DNA from: Pyrinomonadaceae bacterium
GTDB taxonomy: Bacteria; Acidobacteriota; Blastocatellia; Pyrinomonadales; Pyrinomonadaceae
DNA: 32,259 nucleotides
Reading direction: 5' to 3'
NCBI GenBank assembly: GCA_013817595.1
Contig: JACDCK010000004.1
Span: forward strand, 1-32,259
How positions within the stretch are numbered: position 1 is the first letter of the stretch; every line of letters begins with the position of its first letter. A program made the translations under genes and the position numbers. This document shows positions 8,462 through 17,605 of this stretch, piece by piece. The notes beneath the pieces were generated by a model, which was not told where the DNA came from, did no database searches, and worked only from the letters and a program-made list of their open reading frames with translations.

Positions 8462-10631
8462 GTGACCCAGCCCGAATCAAGTAATCCAAGGATCTCCCCT
8501 GGAACTCACCTTGGCCGTTTCGAGTTACATTCCAAGATTGGCAAAGGTGGTATGGGTGAAGTTTACCTGGCTCGTGATACAGAGCTGGGACGGCTCGTGG
8601 CTTTGAAGTTCCTTCCGGCCGATGTTTCCTCCGATCGGCAGCGCATGCAAAGGTTCACCAATGAAGCTAAGATCGTTTCATCCTTGAACCATCCAAATAT
8701 TCTCACAATCTTCGAAGTTGGAGAGATCGATGGAACGCGCTTTATTGCGACGGAATACGTAGACGGTATAACCCTGCGCCAGCATATTAATGATAATCCA
8801 CCGGAACTCAAGTCGATCTGTGACATTGCGCTTCAAATCTGCAACGCATTGGAAGCGGCCCACTCAGCCGGGATCGTTCATCGCGACATCAAGCCGGAAA
8901 ACATAATGCTGAGAAAGGATGGGATTGTAAAAGTCCTTGATTTCGGCTTAGCAAAACTTAGTCAAGAAAATTCTTCACTATTTCCCGAAGCGGAAACTTT
9001 GGCGTTTACCGAACCTGGCCTGGTATTCGGCACAATCAGTTACATGTCGCCCGAACAGGCCCGGGGACAGAAAATCGATCAACGGACGGATATCTTCAGC
9101 CTTGGCGTTGTGCTCTATGAAATGATCGCCGTTCGCATTCCCTTTGAGGGAGCAACGGCCAGCGATATTCTGGTTTGTCCTGGATCGCGAGCCGGCGCCC
9201 CTGCGGCAAGTGCCACCCGAGGTTGAAGCTCTTGTCTTGAGAGCCCTGGCTAAGGACAAGGAGTCGCGTTACCAAACTGCCGGTGAGATGTCATCTGAAC
9301 TTCGTCATCTCAAAAAATTAATAGAGTTTGACCCCGACTGGAGCAAAACTACCCTCGCAGAGAGGTATAGCCAAGCCTCCCATTCGAACAAGTTATCACG
9401 TCACACTCCTGCAACCTCAGGCGCAATTGACTCCTTGGCGATACTTCCACTGACGAATGTCAGCGCCGATCCAAGCATGGAATACCTGTCCGACGGAATT
9501 ACGGAGAGCATCATTAACAGCCTCTCGCAGTTGCCGCAAATTCGCGTCATGGCGCGTGCCACAGTCTTCCGATACAAGAACAAAGATATTGATCCGCAGG
9601 ATGTTGGACGTGAGTTGGGAGTGCGCGCTGTGATGCACGGAAAAGTACTTCAAATGGCCGATATGCTGGTTATTAGAACTGAGATGGTAAACATAGCCGA
9701 TGGCTCGCAAATATGGGGTGAGCAGTACAAGCGGCGGCTCTCTGACATTCTTGAGCTTCAGGAGGAGATTTCAAAAACAATTTCGGAAAGACTTCGGGTC
9801 AAGCTCACGGGAGAGGAAGAGCAACTCTTAACCAGGCGGTACACAGAGAACATTGAAGCCTATCAACTGTATCTGAAGGGACGGTATTTCTGGAGCAAGA
9901 GAACCAGAGAGGGGCTAAGGAAGGGAGTCGAATATTTCAAGCAAGCGATAGATAGGGATCCAACTTACGCACTTGCCTACGCCGGTCTGGCGGATGCTTA
10001 CGCCTTTCTTGGTCTGCATCGTGTGACTCCACCGCACGATATCCTGCCTAAAGCGAGAGCGGCAGCAGTCAAGGCCTTGCAGATAGACAACACTCTGGCG
10101 GAGGCTCACAGCGCGTTAGCTAATATTAAGACCATCTACGACTGGGACTGGGCTGGCGCTGAAAATGATTTCAAGCGCTCTCTGCAGTTGAACCAGAAAG
10201 ATGCCACAACCCACTCCTACTATGCCAACTACCTGGCAGCTATGGGCCGCCATGAGGAAGCAATGGCTGAGACTTATCGTGCTCAGGAGCTTGATCCGCT
10301 CTCACCGATCATAAATGTCATGGTTGGTTATACGGCTTTCCTCAAGCGAGACTATGTTCTTGCGATAGAGCAGTGCCGCAAGACTCTTGAGATAGAGCCG
10401 AGATTTTTCTGGATTCGTATGGGATTTGGATGGGCGTATGAGGAAATGGGAATGTTTGAACGGGCGATTCCAGAGTTTGAGAAAGCCGTCGAACTAACCG
10501 GCGGCACAATGGGGACTCTCGCTGGGCTGGGCCACGCGTATGGACTTGCCGGTTGTAAGCAGGAGGCGCTCGAGATTATCCGCAAGTTGCAGGACAAGTC
10601 GCAACAAAGTTACGTACACACCAGGAGCTGA
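8462..10631 (+). pseudogene. Ser/Thr protein kinase with TolB/FlgO-like and TPR domains, frameshifted and truncated
   Basis: The first frame starts with GTG 8462 and encodes a Hanks-type kinase. It shows glycine loop GKGGMGEVYLA, VALKFL lysine, HRDIKPEN catalytic loop, DFGLAK, and MSPEQ, up to IPFEGATASDILV. The frame then shifts at about 9170-9180: the continuation VLDREPAPLRQVPPEVEALV is read from the next frame, which runs to 10631. The second part carries the end of the kinase fold, a segment SLAILPLTNVSADPSMEYLS as in TolB/FlgO-like kinase-associated domains, and several TPR repeats (about 9870-10600). The protein ends abruptly with QQSYVHTRS inside a TPR region, where relatives as I recall them continue for tens of residues. 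The end coincides with the truncated C-terminus of the convergent desaturase. The gene is therefore probably non-functional. Confidence 0.8.
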
Positions 10632-11205
10632 AAACCAGAAGTCTCCAAAGCTGGTAAATAACTGGCCAGCACTATGCCGCTCACCCACAGCGAGGCGGCC
10701 AGAACCAGCGGCGGTAACAGATAGAACTTGTCAAGAAAGCGTAGCTCGGGAAATCTAATCAGATCGGGGACTAGGTCGTACTTAGTGTTCTGATTCTCCG
10801 GTGCGAGAATCCAGCCAACATGCGCCCACCAGAATCCTTGTATCGAGGGAGAGTGCACATCGTTCTGAGTGTCGGAAAACTGTGATGATAGCGATGATGG
10901 GCTGCCCACCACAGAGGCCCTTGTTGAGCCGCGGATGTTCCCAACAGCGCTAAGAAAAACTGAAATAAGCGGCTGGTTTGGTACGTACGATGTGAAAAGT
11001 AGTGGTGGTATCCGGCAGTGATCCCGATCATTCGAACCAAATAAAGAGCAAGACAAGTATAAAGCGCCACCCAGCTTACTCCACTCCAAATAACCAACAG
11101 ACAAGCCGCATGCATGAGAAGAAAGCCAGGAGTGCGTAGTGATGAGATTTGTTTTCTCATAATGTTCTTGGGAGCAATTAAACAGGAGCACCAAGAAGAG
11201 AACAC
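10610..11205 (-). pseudogene. Fatty-acid (acyl-CoA delta-9 type) desaturase fragment, frameshifted and 3'-truncated
   Basis: Read on the minus strand from about 11205. The first frame has hydrophobic helices and the first two histidine boxes, HHYFSHR and HHRYHH, of membrane desaturases (about residues 67-105). After HHRYHHSF the frame changes; the continuation SDTQNDVHSPSIQGFWWAHVGW comes from the neighbouring frame, consistent with loss of one A/T in the run at 10876-10879. The second part continues through LPPLVLAASLWVSGIVLASY and then stops at 10610 without the third histidine box (HNxHH), which every active desaturase of this family needs. The break lies at about 10615-10640, exactly where the kinase-TPR gene also ends. 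Membrane protein family; inactive as written. Confidence 0.75.
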
Positions 11206-11820
11206 AAGCAGAATCCCAGATCGCGAGTGACTATGAATCTCTACTCAATCGATGATCGACTCTATAGACCAGCACCTCAGGTATTGTCAAGGCTGTTAAG
11301 GTGGTGTGTCGTTAGCACATGATGTGTCCAGTGTGATTAGTACATGAAGGGTCCGCTTTGAGCGGGTTGGGTCAAGGCTGCATGGCAGGATGCTGGCATG
11401 AAGCAAATGACACAGTCCGCAGTGGAGCGGGCGATGAAACTACAGGAGGTGATGTTACGGGCAATGGCCAAGCGGATCACGTGGTATGAGCCATAACCTG
11501 CTGGAGAGTGCGTGAACGTTAACGTGACGCGCCGCAAGCGCGTCTGCGGAAATCACACATTGCGTTCGTTCGCGGTATCACAGAAGAAGGGGCAACGACA
11601 AGAACTTCCGACTATCGACTAAAGGTCTAACCTAAACTTAGTAATCCTTCCGAGGAAAATCTTCCCCCCGCTACCCCGATTTTGGCTTCCGTTCGGTTTA
11701 TGTGAGCAAAAGGCAAAGCTTAAAAATGGCGCGAAACGTGTCCTTGACAGAGGCGGAAGAAGAGGGTCACAATCCGCACGATTAACCGGACAGCCAACAA
11801 AAGAAAGGAAAGGAGACGGC
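11206..11820. other. Degenerate intergenic region with an IS remnant
   Basis: Holds a short transposase remnant (11398-11496) and a perfect hairpin GACGCGC/GCGCGTC at 11526-11544 with loop CGCAA. The remainder to 11820 shows no gene. A TTGACA hexamer at about 11742 with CACAAT 18 bases on could serve the next gene, but the match is weak. Confidence 0.45.
11398..11496 (+). pseudogene. N-terminal remnant of an IS transposase
   Basis: ATG 11398 opens a 32-codon frame ending at TAA 11494-11496. It reads MKQMTQSAVERAMKLQEVML then RAMAKRITWYEP. I recognise this as the start of a transposase with an N-terminal helix-turn-helix (usual continuation: an AAEIIGISDR-type segment), probably ISNCY/IS481-like; the family name is from memory. 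Everything after WYE is missing, so the element was deleted down to its first 100 coding bases. It lies 190 bases from the truncated desaturase, supporting IS-associated rearrangement here. Confidence 0.55.
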
Positions 11821-12252
11821 ATGTCTTCCATAACAGGAACTTTTTCGGGAAGAATCACGAAGCAGTCCGCAATCCCACTTACCGACCAACCCAACCACGA
11901 GATGAGCATCGCCGAGATTAGCGGCACGCATAAATCGGCCGATCCGCTGTGGAACGACGCGAAAATCACCTACTGGGGCGTTAACGACTTGCTCGACGGC
12001 AAGGGACCGCAGCGCGGCTACTTCACCAGCGTCCACGCTGATGAGGGCCGCGACTGGGGAACGTTCGAGGGCCAAGTCACCACGGCGGGCGGCGCGATGA
12101 CCGTTGAAGGCACCTGGGAATTCGCCGGCGGCGATGGCGAGTACCGCGGCCTCACCGGCGGCGGCAAGTTCAAGACCGTGATGAAATCTGAGACCGAGCT
12201 CGAGTGCAGCTGGGATGGCATCTACGAATTGGCCAAGGCGCAGACGCGCTGA
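11821..12252 (+). CDS. Small conserved-looking protein of unknown function
   Basis: A 143-residue soluble protein with a good ribosome site (AAGGAGA 4 bases before ATG). It is rich in glycine, threonine and alternating hydrophobic residues (GTFSGRITKQ, DWGTFEGQVTTAGGAMTVEG, GEYRGLTGGGKFKTV), suggesting an all-beta barrel of the kind seen in allene-oxide-cyclase-like or DUF3224-like proteins. I do not recognise a specific family or catalytic residues. It has no signal peptide or membrane segment. It stands alone between the degenerate zone and the thrS leader. Codon use resembles the intact neighbours, so it is likely expressed. Confidence 0.65.
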   Translation: MSSITGTFSGRITKQSAIPLTDQPNHEMSIAEISGTHKSADPLWNDAKITYWGVNDLLDGKGPQRGYFTSVHADEGRDWGTFEGQVTTAGGAMTVEGTWEFAGGDGEYRGLTGGGKFKTVMKSETELECSWDGIYELAKAQTR

Positions 12253-12459
12253 GCAACAACACAGCGCGGCCCGCGTCGCACCCGAGTTTAGCGGCGTTTT
12301 GCTAATAAACTGTATGTCTTCACGCAAGTACAGAAGAATGCTCGACGCGGTCCGGACTTTAGAACTCGCTAATAAGGCGCATTCTCTGTATCCTGCCCAG
12401 CCTCCCACGCTACAGATCCGATACGATGATCGTACGCGATTGAAAGGTGGTCGGTGGAA

Positions 12460-12488
12460 TTGACATATCCCGCTGCTTCGGTTAGGTT
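12460..12488 (+). promoter_or_regulatory. Possible sigma-70 promoter for the thrS operon
   Basis: A perfect TTGACA (12460-12465) is followed after 17 bases by TAGGTT (12483-12488), a moderate -10. Transcription would begin near 12495 and give a leader of about 350 bases before the thrS ATG, which would contain the structured elements at 12546-12798. Confidence 0.35.
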
Positions 12489-12545
12489 TTGAGACTTCAG
12501 GAACGATTAAGGGCTTTACGCGACGTTTCGGAAGCAATTTGTCAC

Positions 12546-12574
12546 GGCGGGTATCAGGGCTTTTGTTTCCCGCC
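12546..12574 (+). promoter_or_regulatory. Leader hairpin upstream of thrS
   Basis: GGCGGG (12546-12551) pairs with CCCGCC (12569-12574), a 6-bp GC stem with a 17-base loop. It lies in the proposed thrS leader and precedes the three-way junction. Confidence 0.35.
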
Positions 12575-12611
12575 TGCTAAGTTTCAATTTTTGATAGGAC
12601 GCTCCGGAAGA

Positions 12612-12685
12612 CCTTCGTCAGGAATCGAACGTTGGCTCGATTCCTTACTTTCCACGGCCGCCACTAGGCTGCCTTGAGACGAAGG
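12612..12685 (+). ncRNA. Three-way-junction RNA candidate in the thrS leader
   Basis: Three stems nest cleanly. The outer stem is CCTTCGTC (12612-12619) with GACGAAGG (12678-12685), 8 perfect pairs. Immediately inside it is a hairpin AGGAATCGA (12620-12628) with TCGATTCCT (12637-12645), 9 perfect pairs around an 8-base loop ACGTTGGC. The second arm is GGCCGCC (12656-12662) with GGCTGCC (12667-12673), 6 of 7 pairs around ACTA. The structure ends 160 bases before the thrS start. It may be a cis-regulatory leader, for example for ThrRS autocontrol or a tRNA-mimic, or a small independent RNA. No known riboswitch class was recognised. Confidence 0.45.
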
Positions 12686-12759
12686 CGCTCCTATTGGAAC
12701 CGATCTGGAAGTTCGTAAATATTGAATCGTGAATTGTTGAAGGAGGCGAGGCTCATCGC

Positions 12760-12798
12760 TTCCCGATGGGAATGTGAACGTAGACCCGTCCCGGGTCT
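12760..12798 (+). promoter_or_regulatory. Tandem hairpins just upstream of thrS
   Basis: TTCCC-GAT-GGGAA (12760-12772) and AGACCCG-TCC-CGGGTCT (12782-12798) are two perfect small hairpins in series. The second is followed by tcccgtttt, a weak T run, and could attenuate transcription or gate translation of thrS 48 bases later. Confidence 0.4.
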
Positions 12799-12845
12799 TC
12801 CCGTTTTCTATTCCCCAGTTTTCGATTACGACTCACCACACAGGT

Positions 12846-14816
12846 ATGAGCGAGATTAAGGTAAAACTGAAGGACGGCGCGGGAGCGCAGATTCCTGGCC
12901 CGGTGACGGTGGGTCAGGCGCTAAAACGTCTCGACCGCGATGCCGCCAAGCAGGCCCTTGCGGCGCGTGTAAATGGCCGTGAGGTGGATCTCGCTTTTAC
13001 GCTCAACACTCATAACGGCGAAGCAATACAGATCGAGCCGGTCCTGCCAGGAACCAGGGAGGGTCTGGACGTGCTGCGCCATTCGTCCGCGCACCTGCTC
13101 GCAGCTGCCGTACTGGATCTTTTTCCCGGGTCGAAGCTCGGGATCGGGCCGGCATTGCTGGACGACCCACGCTACGGTTTCTTTTACGATGTGATCACCC
13201 CGCGGGCTCTGACAGAAGCGGACCTCCCGATCATAGAGAAGAGAATGCGTGATATTGCCAAACGCAACCTGCAATATCGCCGCGATGAGATTGCGAAGAG
13301 TGATGCCATTCGTATTTTTCAGGAACGTGATGAACCTTTGAAGTGCGCCTTAATCGCTGACAAGGGCAGCGACACAGTCAGTGTCTATTACATCGACGGT
13401 TCTCCTTTCCTCGACTTTTGTCTCGGACCGCATGTGCCGAACACCAATAAGTTACGGGCATTCAAATTGCTCTCCCTCGCCGGCGCTTACTGGATGGGCG
13501 ATGCCACACAGCCGCAGATGCAGCGCGTCTACGGAACGGCGTTCTTTACCCCCGCCGAACTGGAGGCCTGGCTCAAGCAGCGGGAAGAAGCGGAGAAGCG
13601 CGATCATCGTCGACTGGGACGCGAACTAGACCTGTTTTCTATTCAGGAACAGTACGGACAAGGCCTCATCTTCTGGCATCCGAAAGGCGGAGTCATTCGC
13701 CAGCAAATGGAAGACTATCTGCGCGAGGAGATGGTTAAGCGCAACTACAGTCTTGTCTATACGCCCCACATTGCAAAGCGCGAGCTGTGGCAGATAAGCG
13801 GGCACGAAGAGAACTATGCTGACTCGATGTTTGCCCCGACGACCATTGAAGAAGCAGAGTTTCGACTCAGGCCGATGAACTGCCCGATGCACATCGCCAT
13901 CTATAAATCGCAACAGCGCTCTTATCGCGACCTGCCTCAGCGATATGGGGAGATGGGGACCGTGTACCGGGCCGAATTGTCAGGCACGCTGCACGGCCTG
14001 ATGCGCGTTCGTGGATTCACTGTTGATGATGCGCATCTCTTCTGCACGCCCGGGCAAGTTCGCAAAGAGATAGACGATTGCGTGGATTTTGCGGCTCAGG
14101 TACTGAAGACTTTTGGGTTCGACAAAATAAAGTTTGAGTTGTCGATAAAAGGCAACGACACTGGTAAGAAGTGGCTGGGTGCGGAAGAAGAGTGGGTGGC
14201 TGCGGAGGCGGCGCTGGCCGACGGACTCGAGGGCCGGGGCATCAAGTACGAACGCATTGAAGGCGAGGCGGCCTTCTATGGCCCAAAGATAGACTTCAAG
14301 ATTGAAGATGCCATCGGCCGTTTATGGCAACTGGGAACGGTGCAATGGGATTTTAATTTACCGCAGCGTTTCGAGCTTGAGTACATAGGCGAGGACAATA
14401 AGCCGCATCGCCCGGTGATGGTTCACCGCGCTCTGTTTGGCTCTATCGAACGCTTTTTTGGTGTGCTAATCGAGCACTATGATGGGGCCTTTCCGATGTG
14501 GCTGGCGCCGGTGCAGGTGGCAGTCCTGCCGATCACCGATCGCGTCAACGAGTACGCCGAGCGAGTTGCAAACGAGTTACGCGCCACTGCTTTTCGTGTG
14601 GAGTCAAACCTGCGCAGCGAAAAGATCGGAGCAAAGATCCGTGACGCACAAATGCAGAAGGTTCCGTTCATGCTGGTGCTGGGTGATCGAGAGATGGAGC
14701 AGAACCAGGTAGCAGTTCGCGAACGTCTAAAGGGAGACATCGGTGTGATGTCGCTCCCAGAGTTCAGTGAGATGGCCCGCAAGCTCGTCGTGGAGCGGGC
14801 GCTGGTAAACAGTTAG
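12846..14816 (+). CDS. thrS: Threonine--tRNA ligase
   Basis: A 656-residue class II synthetase charging tRNA-Thr. I chose ATG 12846 ([11 protein letters not shown]), which begins directly with the TGS domain (about 1-62); the upstream in-frame start at 12774 lies in the hairpin leader and adds unrelated residues. The editing domain carries HSSAH at about 79-83 and the later CLGPH (about 200). The catalytic core (about 250-545) has the motif 2 region [12 protein letters not shown] and [21 protein letters not shown], with Cys and His zinc ligands, and motif 3 [19 protein letters not shown]. The anticodon-binding domain follows (about 550-656). It is the first gene of the thrS-infC-rpmI-rplT-pheS-pheT block. 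Its stop codon overlaps the left arm of a word-tract inverted repeat. Confidence 0.97.
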   Translation: MSEIKVKLKDGAGAQIPGPVTVGQALKRLDRDAAKQALAARVNGREVDLAFTLNTHNGEAIQIEPVLPGTREGLDVLRHSSAHLLAAAVLDLFPGSKLGIGPALLDDPRYGFFYDVITPRALTEADLPIIEKRMRDIAKRNLQYRRDEIAKSDAIRIFQERDEPLKCALIADKGSDTVSVYYIDGSPFLDFCLGPHVPNTNKLRAFKLLSLAGAYWMGDATQPQMQRVYGTAFFTPAELEAWLKQREEAEKRDHRRLGRELDLFSIQEQYGQGLIFWHPKGGVIRQQMEDYLREEMVKRNYSLVYTPHIAKRELWQISGHEENYADSMFAPTTIEEAEFRLRPMNCPMHIAIYKSQQRSYRDLPQRYGEMGTVYRAELSGTLHGLMRVRGFTVDDAHLFCTPGQVRKEIDDCVDFAAQVLKTFGFDKIKFELSIKGNDTGKKWLGAEEEWVAAEAALADGLEGRGIKYERIEGEAAFYGPKIDFKIEDAIGRLWQLGTVQWDFNLPQRFELEYIGEDNKPHRPVMVHRALFGSIERFFGVLIEHYDGAFPMWLAPVQVAVLPITDRVNEYAERVANELRATAFRVESNLRSEKIGAKIRDAQMQKVPFMLVLGDREMEQNQVAVRERLKGDIGVMSLPEFSEMARKLVVERALVNS

Positions 14817-14888
14817 TTTCGAGTTTCGGGTTTCGGGTTCGAGTTAGCAAGTCAGCGACTCGGAGCTCCGAACCCCAGACTCGAAACT
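14815..14888. repeat. Word-tract inverted repeat cassette (TTTCGGG family)
   Basis: AGTTTCGAG (14815-14823) pairs perfectly with CTCGAAACT (14880-14888), and inside it GGGTTCG (14835-14841) pairs with CGAACCC (14869-14875). The left arm begins within the thrS stop codon. It fills the spacer before the infC ribosome site and would form a strong hairpin in the thrS-infC mRNA. Confidence 0.75.
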
Positions 14889-14895
14889 TTTAATC

Positions 14896-14911
14896 GAGGA
14901 GGTGAAGTATA
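14896..14911 (+). promoter_or_regulatory. infC ribosome binding site and AUA start
   Basis: GAGGAGGTG at 14896-14904, spacer AAGT, then ATA at 14909-14911. The TGA at 14903-14905 is in the infC frame, so translation cannot begin further upstream. Confidence 0.75.
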
Positions 14912-15559
14912 GCTACAGGCTTTCGAGGTCGCGGACAGCGACCTGACAATCGTCGCATACCGATCGCGCGTATCAATGACCGAATCCGGGTGCCGCAGGT
15001 GCGCGTTATCGGTGATGAAGGTGAACAGCTCGGAGTGATGGACGTGCGCGACGCCATCCGAGCGGCGAAGGAAAAAGGATTGGATCTGGTTGAAGTAGCG
15101 CCGACAGCCGACCCGCCTGTTTGCCGGATTATTGACTTCGGAAAGTATCAGTACGAGGCCAAGAAGAAGGCAAACGAGGCGAAGAAGAAGCAGGTGACGA
15201 TTGTAGTCAAGGAAGTGAAGTTCCGGCCCGGCACAGACGACCACGATTACGATTACCGTATGAAGCACGCACGGGAGTGGTTGCAAGAAGGTGACAAGGT
15301 GAAAGCCACGATCTGGTTCCGGGGCCGCGAGATGACGCATCGCGAACTCGGCGCCCGAATACTTGCGAAACTGGAGGGCGATCTACAAGACCTCGGTGAA
15401 GTAGAAGCCAGGCCGCGCATGGAAGGCAATCAGATGTTCATCATCTTTGGTCCCAAGCGACACAAGGGTGTAACCAAGCCCGAACGACCCGCCGCAGCCG
15501 AAGGCAGCAGACAATTGCCTGAAGTCGCTAAGCCGAAGCCAGAAGGCGGTGGCCAGTAG
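14909..15559 (+). CDS. infC: Translation initiation factor IF-3 with non-standard AUA start
   Basis: A 216-residue IF-3 that binds the 30S subunit and checks start codons. The first GTG in frame is 14990, but the family N-terminus extends upstream ([18 protein letters not shown]), and an in-frame TGA at 14903-14905 limits the start to 14906 or later. A strong Shine-Dalgarno GAGGAGGTG (14896-14904) sits 4 bases before ATA 14909, giving [19 protein letters not shown]. No ATG, GTG or TTG exists in between, so AUA is the best start. This parallels the AUU start of E. coli infC used for autoregulation. The IF3 N domain is about 20-95, linker [12 protein letters not shown] domain about 105-190 ([12 protein letters not shown]), with a proline-rich tail of about 25 residues. 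Confidence 0.85.
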   Translation: MATGFRGRGQRPDNRRIPIARINDRIRVPQVRVIGDEGEQLGVMDVRDAIRAAKEKGLDLVEVAPTADPPVCRIIDFGKYQYEAKKKANEAKKKQVTIVVKEVKFRPGTDDHDYDYRMKHAREWLQEGDKVKATIWFRGREMTHRELGARILAKLEGDLQDLGEVEARPRMEGNQMFIIFGPKRHKGVTKPERPAAAEGSRQLPEVAKPKPEGGGQ

Positions 15560-15566
15560 ATTTTTG

Positions 15567-15618
15567 ATTGCCGAATGCCGATTTGCTGTTATCGCGAAGG
15601 CAGTCGGAAATTGGCAAT
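15567..15618. repeat. Degraded word-tract inverted repeat (AATCGGC family)
   Basis: ATTGCCGAATGCCGATT (15567-15583) faces AGTCGGAAATTGGCAAT (15602-15618), an imperfect reverse complement. It starts 8 bases after the infC stop codon and resembles the cassette at 371-481. Confidence 0.5.
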
Positions 15619-15639
15619 GGAAATGGAGAACAATTAATC

Positions 15640-15843
15640 ATGCCAAAACTAAAAACACACAAGGGAGCGGCCAAGCGCTTTCGATTGACTGCTACTGGAA
15701 AGATAAAGCGCGGTCATTCACATGCTCGCCACATCCTGACGAAAAAGACTAATAAGCGTAAGCGCTTGCTGGATATTGACGCGTTGGTGTCGAAGTCGGA
15801 TCAAAAGCGCGTGGAAGCGATGCTGCCTTACGGGCGCGATTAA
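15640..15843 (+). CDS. rpmI: 50S ribosomal protein L35 (bL35)
   Basis: A 67-residue basic protein starting [20 protein letters not shown], the standard L35 N-terminus, with the [15 protein letters not shown] core. Usual length is 64-67. GGAGA lies 9 bases upstream of the ATG. It is between infC and rplT as in most bacteria, where L20 represses the operon by binding its mRNA; no L20 site could be identified by eye. Confidence 0.97.
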   Translation: MPKLKTHKGAAKRFRLTATGKIKRGHSHARHILTKKTNKRKRLLDIDALVSKSDQKRVEAMLPYGRD

Positions 15844-15848
15844 TACTA

Positions 15849-15985
15849 AGGATGAAGGATGAAGGCGGAAGGATGAAGAGCGGGAGACACGCAGACAGGG
15901 AGAACGGGCGACTCGGTGAGACCGCGACAGTGCCAAGTTCCCTATTCTCCATGTCTCCGTGTCACCCGTCGCCGCGTCTCTTTAA
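15849..15985. repeat. Word-tract inverted repeat cassette (GGGAGAC/GGATGAA family)
   Basis: Starts 6 bases after the rpmI stop. Left side: repeated ggatgaa words, then a gggagacacgcagacagggag tract. Right side (15950-15985): complementary pyrimidine words ending cgccgcgtctc. It is the same sequence style as the tracts that flank the two four-helix-bundle elements, but here without a gene. It separates rpmI from rplT. Confidence 0.6.
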
Positions 15986-16003
15986 TAGAAGGGAGATTGA
16001 ACT

Positions 16004-16387
16004 ATGCCTCGAGCAAAACGTGGAAATAAACGCCTTGAAAAGCGCAAGAGAATATTGAAGCTCGCGAAAGGTTATCGCGGCACCAAATCAAAGCTTTACC
16101 GTTCGGCGAAAGAGTCAGTCGAGCGTGGGTTAAATTTTGCGTATACCGGAAGAAAACTGAAGAAGCGTGATTTTCGTAGTCTCTGGATCGTGCGTATTGG
16201 CGCCGCAGCGCGTCTTAACGGGCTGAATTATTCACAGTTCATGCACGGCCTGAAACTCGCTGGTATAGAGCTGGACCGCAAGGTGCTTGCCGATCTGGCC
16301 GCCAACACGCCGGAAGCTTTTAAGGAAGTGGCCGTGCAAGCGAAGAACGCTTTGGATAGTGAACAGCGACAAAAAGCGGCTGCCTAA
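16004..16387 (+). CDS. rplT: 50S ribosomal protein L20 (bL20)
   Basis: A 127-residue basic protein starting [20 protein letters not shown]. The core contains [40 protein letters not shown] and [20 protein letters not shown], all hallmarks of L20. It helps assemble the 50S subunit and in other bacteria represses its own operon. AAGGGAG lies 8 bases before ATG. The short Ala-rich tail makes it slightly longer than the usual 117-120. Confidence 0.97.
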   Translation: MPRAKRGNKRLEKRKRILKLAKGYRGTKSKLYRSAKESVERGLNFAYTGRKLKKRDFRSLWIVRIGAAARLNGLNYSQFMHGLKLAGIELDRKVLADLAANTPEAFKEVAVQAKNALDSEQRQKAAA

Positions 16388-16406
16388 ACAGCGCACTCAT
16401 TTGCTG

Positions 16407-17513
16407 ATGGCCGAAAGTCAAAGCCAGGAAGATCCAAGGACCCAGGTTGAAGCTGCAAGCAAAGCGTTCGAGCATGAGTTCGAACGCTTTGCCCGCTTTA
16501 CCGGTCAATCCGCCGCCGTGCACGGGCTTACACTAGACCATGCGGAGTCCGAGCAGCGTGCTCTGGCAGAGCTGCGCACGCGACATCTGGGCAAGAAGAG
16601 CGTGCTTGCCAACTGCAAGAAAAGCATCGGCCGTGTAGCGACGGAAGGACGCGCAGCCTTTGGCCAACTGGTTCAGAGCCGGGAAGCTGAAATCGTATCG
16701 GCCATTGAGCAGGCCGAAACGAAACTGAAGGATCACATTCAATCGGCCCGCACTCTGCGCGAAAGCATTGACGTAACTCTGCCCGGTCGACGCCCTCGGC
16801 GCGGACATCTTCATCCAATCACCCTGGTGCGCGAACGCCTTGAAGATATCTTCGTGGCTCTGGGCTACGCGATTGAAGATGACCGTGAGATTGAAACCGA
16901 CTTCTATAACTTCGATGCGTTGAATATTCCACCGAACCACCCTGCGCGGGCCTCCCAGGATACTTTCTACACGATTGAAGGGCTGGCGCTGCGTTCCCAA
17001 ACCTCGACGGTCCAAATACACGCCATGCAGCGTCGTGGAGCGCCGGTGCGAATGATCGCGCCGGGCCGGGTTTTCCGCCGGGATACTCCCGACCCCACCC
17101 ACAATCCGATGTTCTTTCAGGTGGAAGGACTGTGCGTGGATCGCGGCATTACCATGGCGCACCTGAAGGGTACCGTGGCTGAGCTGCTGCGGCGCATGTT
17201 TGGATCCAAGACGGTCACGCGTTTTCGTCCCTCGTACTTTCCGTTTACCGAACCAAGCGCCGAGTTTGATTTTAGTTGTTTTAAGTGCGGTGGCTCCGGG
17301 TGTCGTATCTGTAAGAATTCAGGCTGGATCGAGTTGGGGGGATCGGGCATGGTACATCCGAACGTTCTGCGGGCAGCGGGGGTGGATTCTGACGAGTTTT
17401 CAGGGTTCGCTTTTGGCTTTGGTATCGACCGGATGGTGGGACTGATGTACGAACTCGATGACATCCGTTTGTTGTTCGAAAACGACGTACGATTTCTGGA
17501 ACAGTTTGATTAG
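16407..17513 (+). CDS. pheS: Phenylalanine--tRNA ligase alpha subunit
   Basis: A 368-residue catalytic subunit of the heterotetrameric PheRS. I chose ATG 16407 ([13 protein letters not shown]), 19 bases after the rplT stop; upstream residues would overlap rplT. No clear Shine-Dalgarno is seen, so translation may be coupled to rplT. N-terminal coiled coil (about 1-130), then the class II core with [15 protein letters not shown], motif 2 [22 protein letters not shown], and motif 3 [16 protein letters not shown]. An insert [19 protein letters not shown] carries four cysteines arranged like a zinc finger, which I recall as normal for many bacterial PheS. Early in the gene (16461-16490) there is a perfect 11-bp inverted repeat. 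Confidence 0.95.
   Translation: MAESQSQEDPRTQVEAASKAFEHEFERFARFTGQSAAVHGLTLDHAESEQRALAELRTRHLGKKSVLANCKKSIGRVATEGRAAFGQLVQSREAEIVSAIEQAETKLKDHIQSARTLRESIDVTLPGRRPRRGHLHPITLVRERLEDIFVALGYAIEDDREIETDFYNFDALNIPPNHPARASQDTFYTIEGLALRSQTSTVQIHAMQRRGAPVRMIAPGRVFRRDTPDPTHNPMFFQVEGLCVDRGITMAHLKGTVAELLRRMFGSKTVTRFRPSYFPFTEPSAEFDFSCFKCGGSGCRICKNSGWIELGGSGMVHPNVLRAAGVDSDEFSGFAFGFGIDRMVGLMYELDDIRLLFENDVRFLEQFD
16461..16490 (+). promoter_or_regulatory. Perfect 11-bp inverted repeat inside the start of pheS
   Basis: AAAGCGTTCGA (16461-16471) and TCGAACGCTTT (16480-16490) are perfect reverse complements around GCATGAGT. It lies 54 bases into pheS and would form a stable mRNA hairpin within codons for [10 protein letters not shown]. 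Confidence 0.45.
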
Positions 17514-17516
17514 AGG

Positions 17517-17599
17517 GTAAATGGTCAATGGTCAATGGTAAATAGTGAATAGAAAGAGTTTGCTTTTCACCATTTGCTATTCACTATTTACCATTTATC
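17517..17599. repeat. Word-tract inverted repeat cassette with perfect 19-bp stem (pheS-pheT spacer)
   Basis: AATGGTAAATAGTGAATAG (17534-17552) and its exact reverse complement (17577-17595) flank a 24-base loop. Further words atggtcaatgg precede it. It starts 4 bases after the pheS stop and ends 7 bases before the pheT ATG, leaving no room for a ribosome site. Confidence 0.85.
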
Positions 17600-17605
17600 G
17601 CACCC

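Noticed and set aside
12430-12460. T-box-like AGGTGGTCGGTGG before thrS
   Set aside because: Lacks the conserved AGGGTGGNACCGCG core and antiterminator partner, and it lies upstream of the promoter candidate.
12489-12677. Open frame of 62 codons in the thrS leader
   Set aside because: No family resemblance or ribosome site, and it overlaps the three-way-junction structure.
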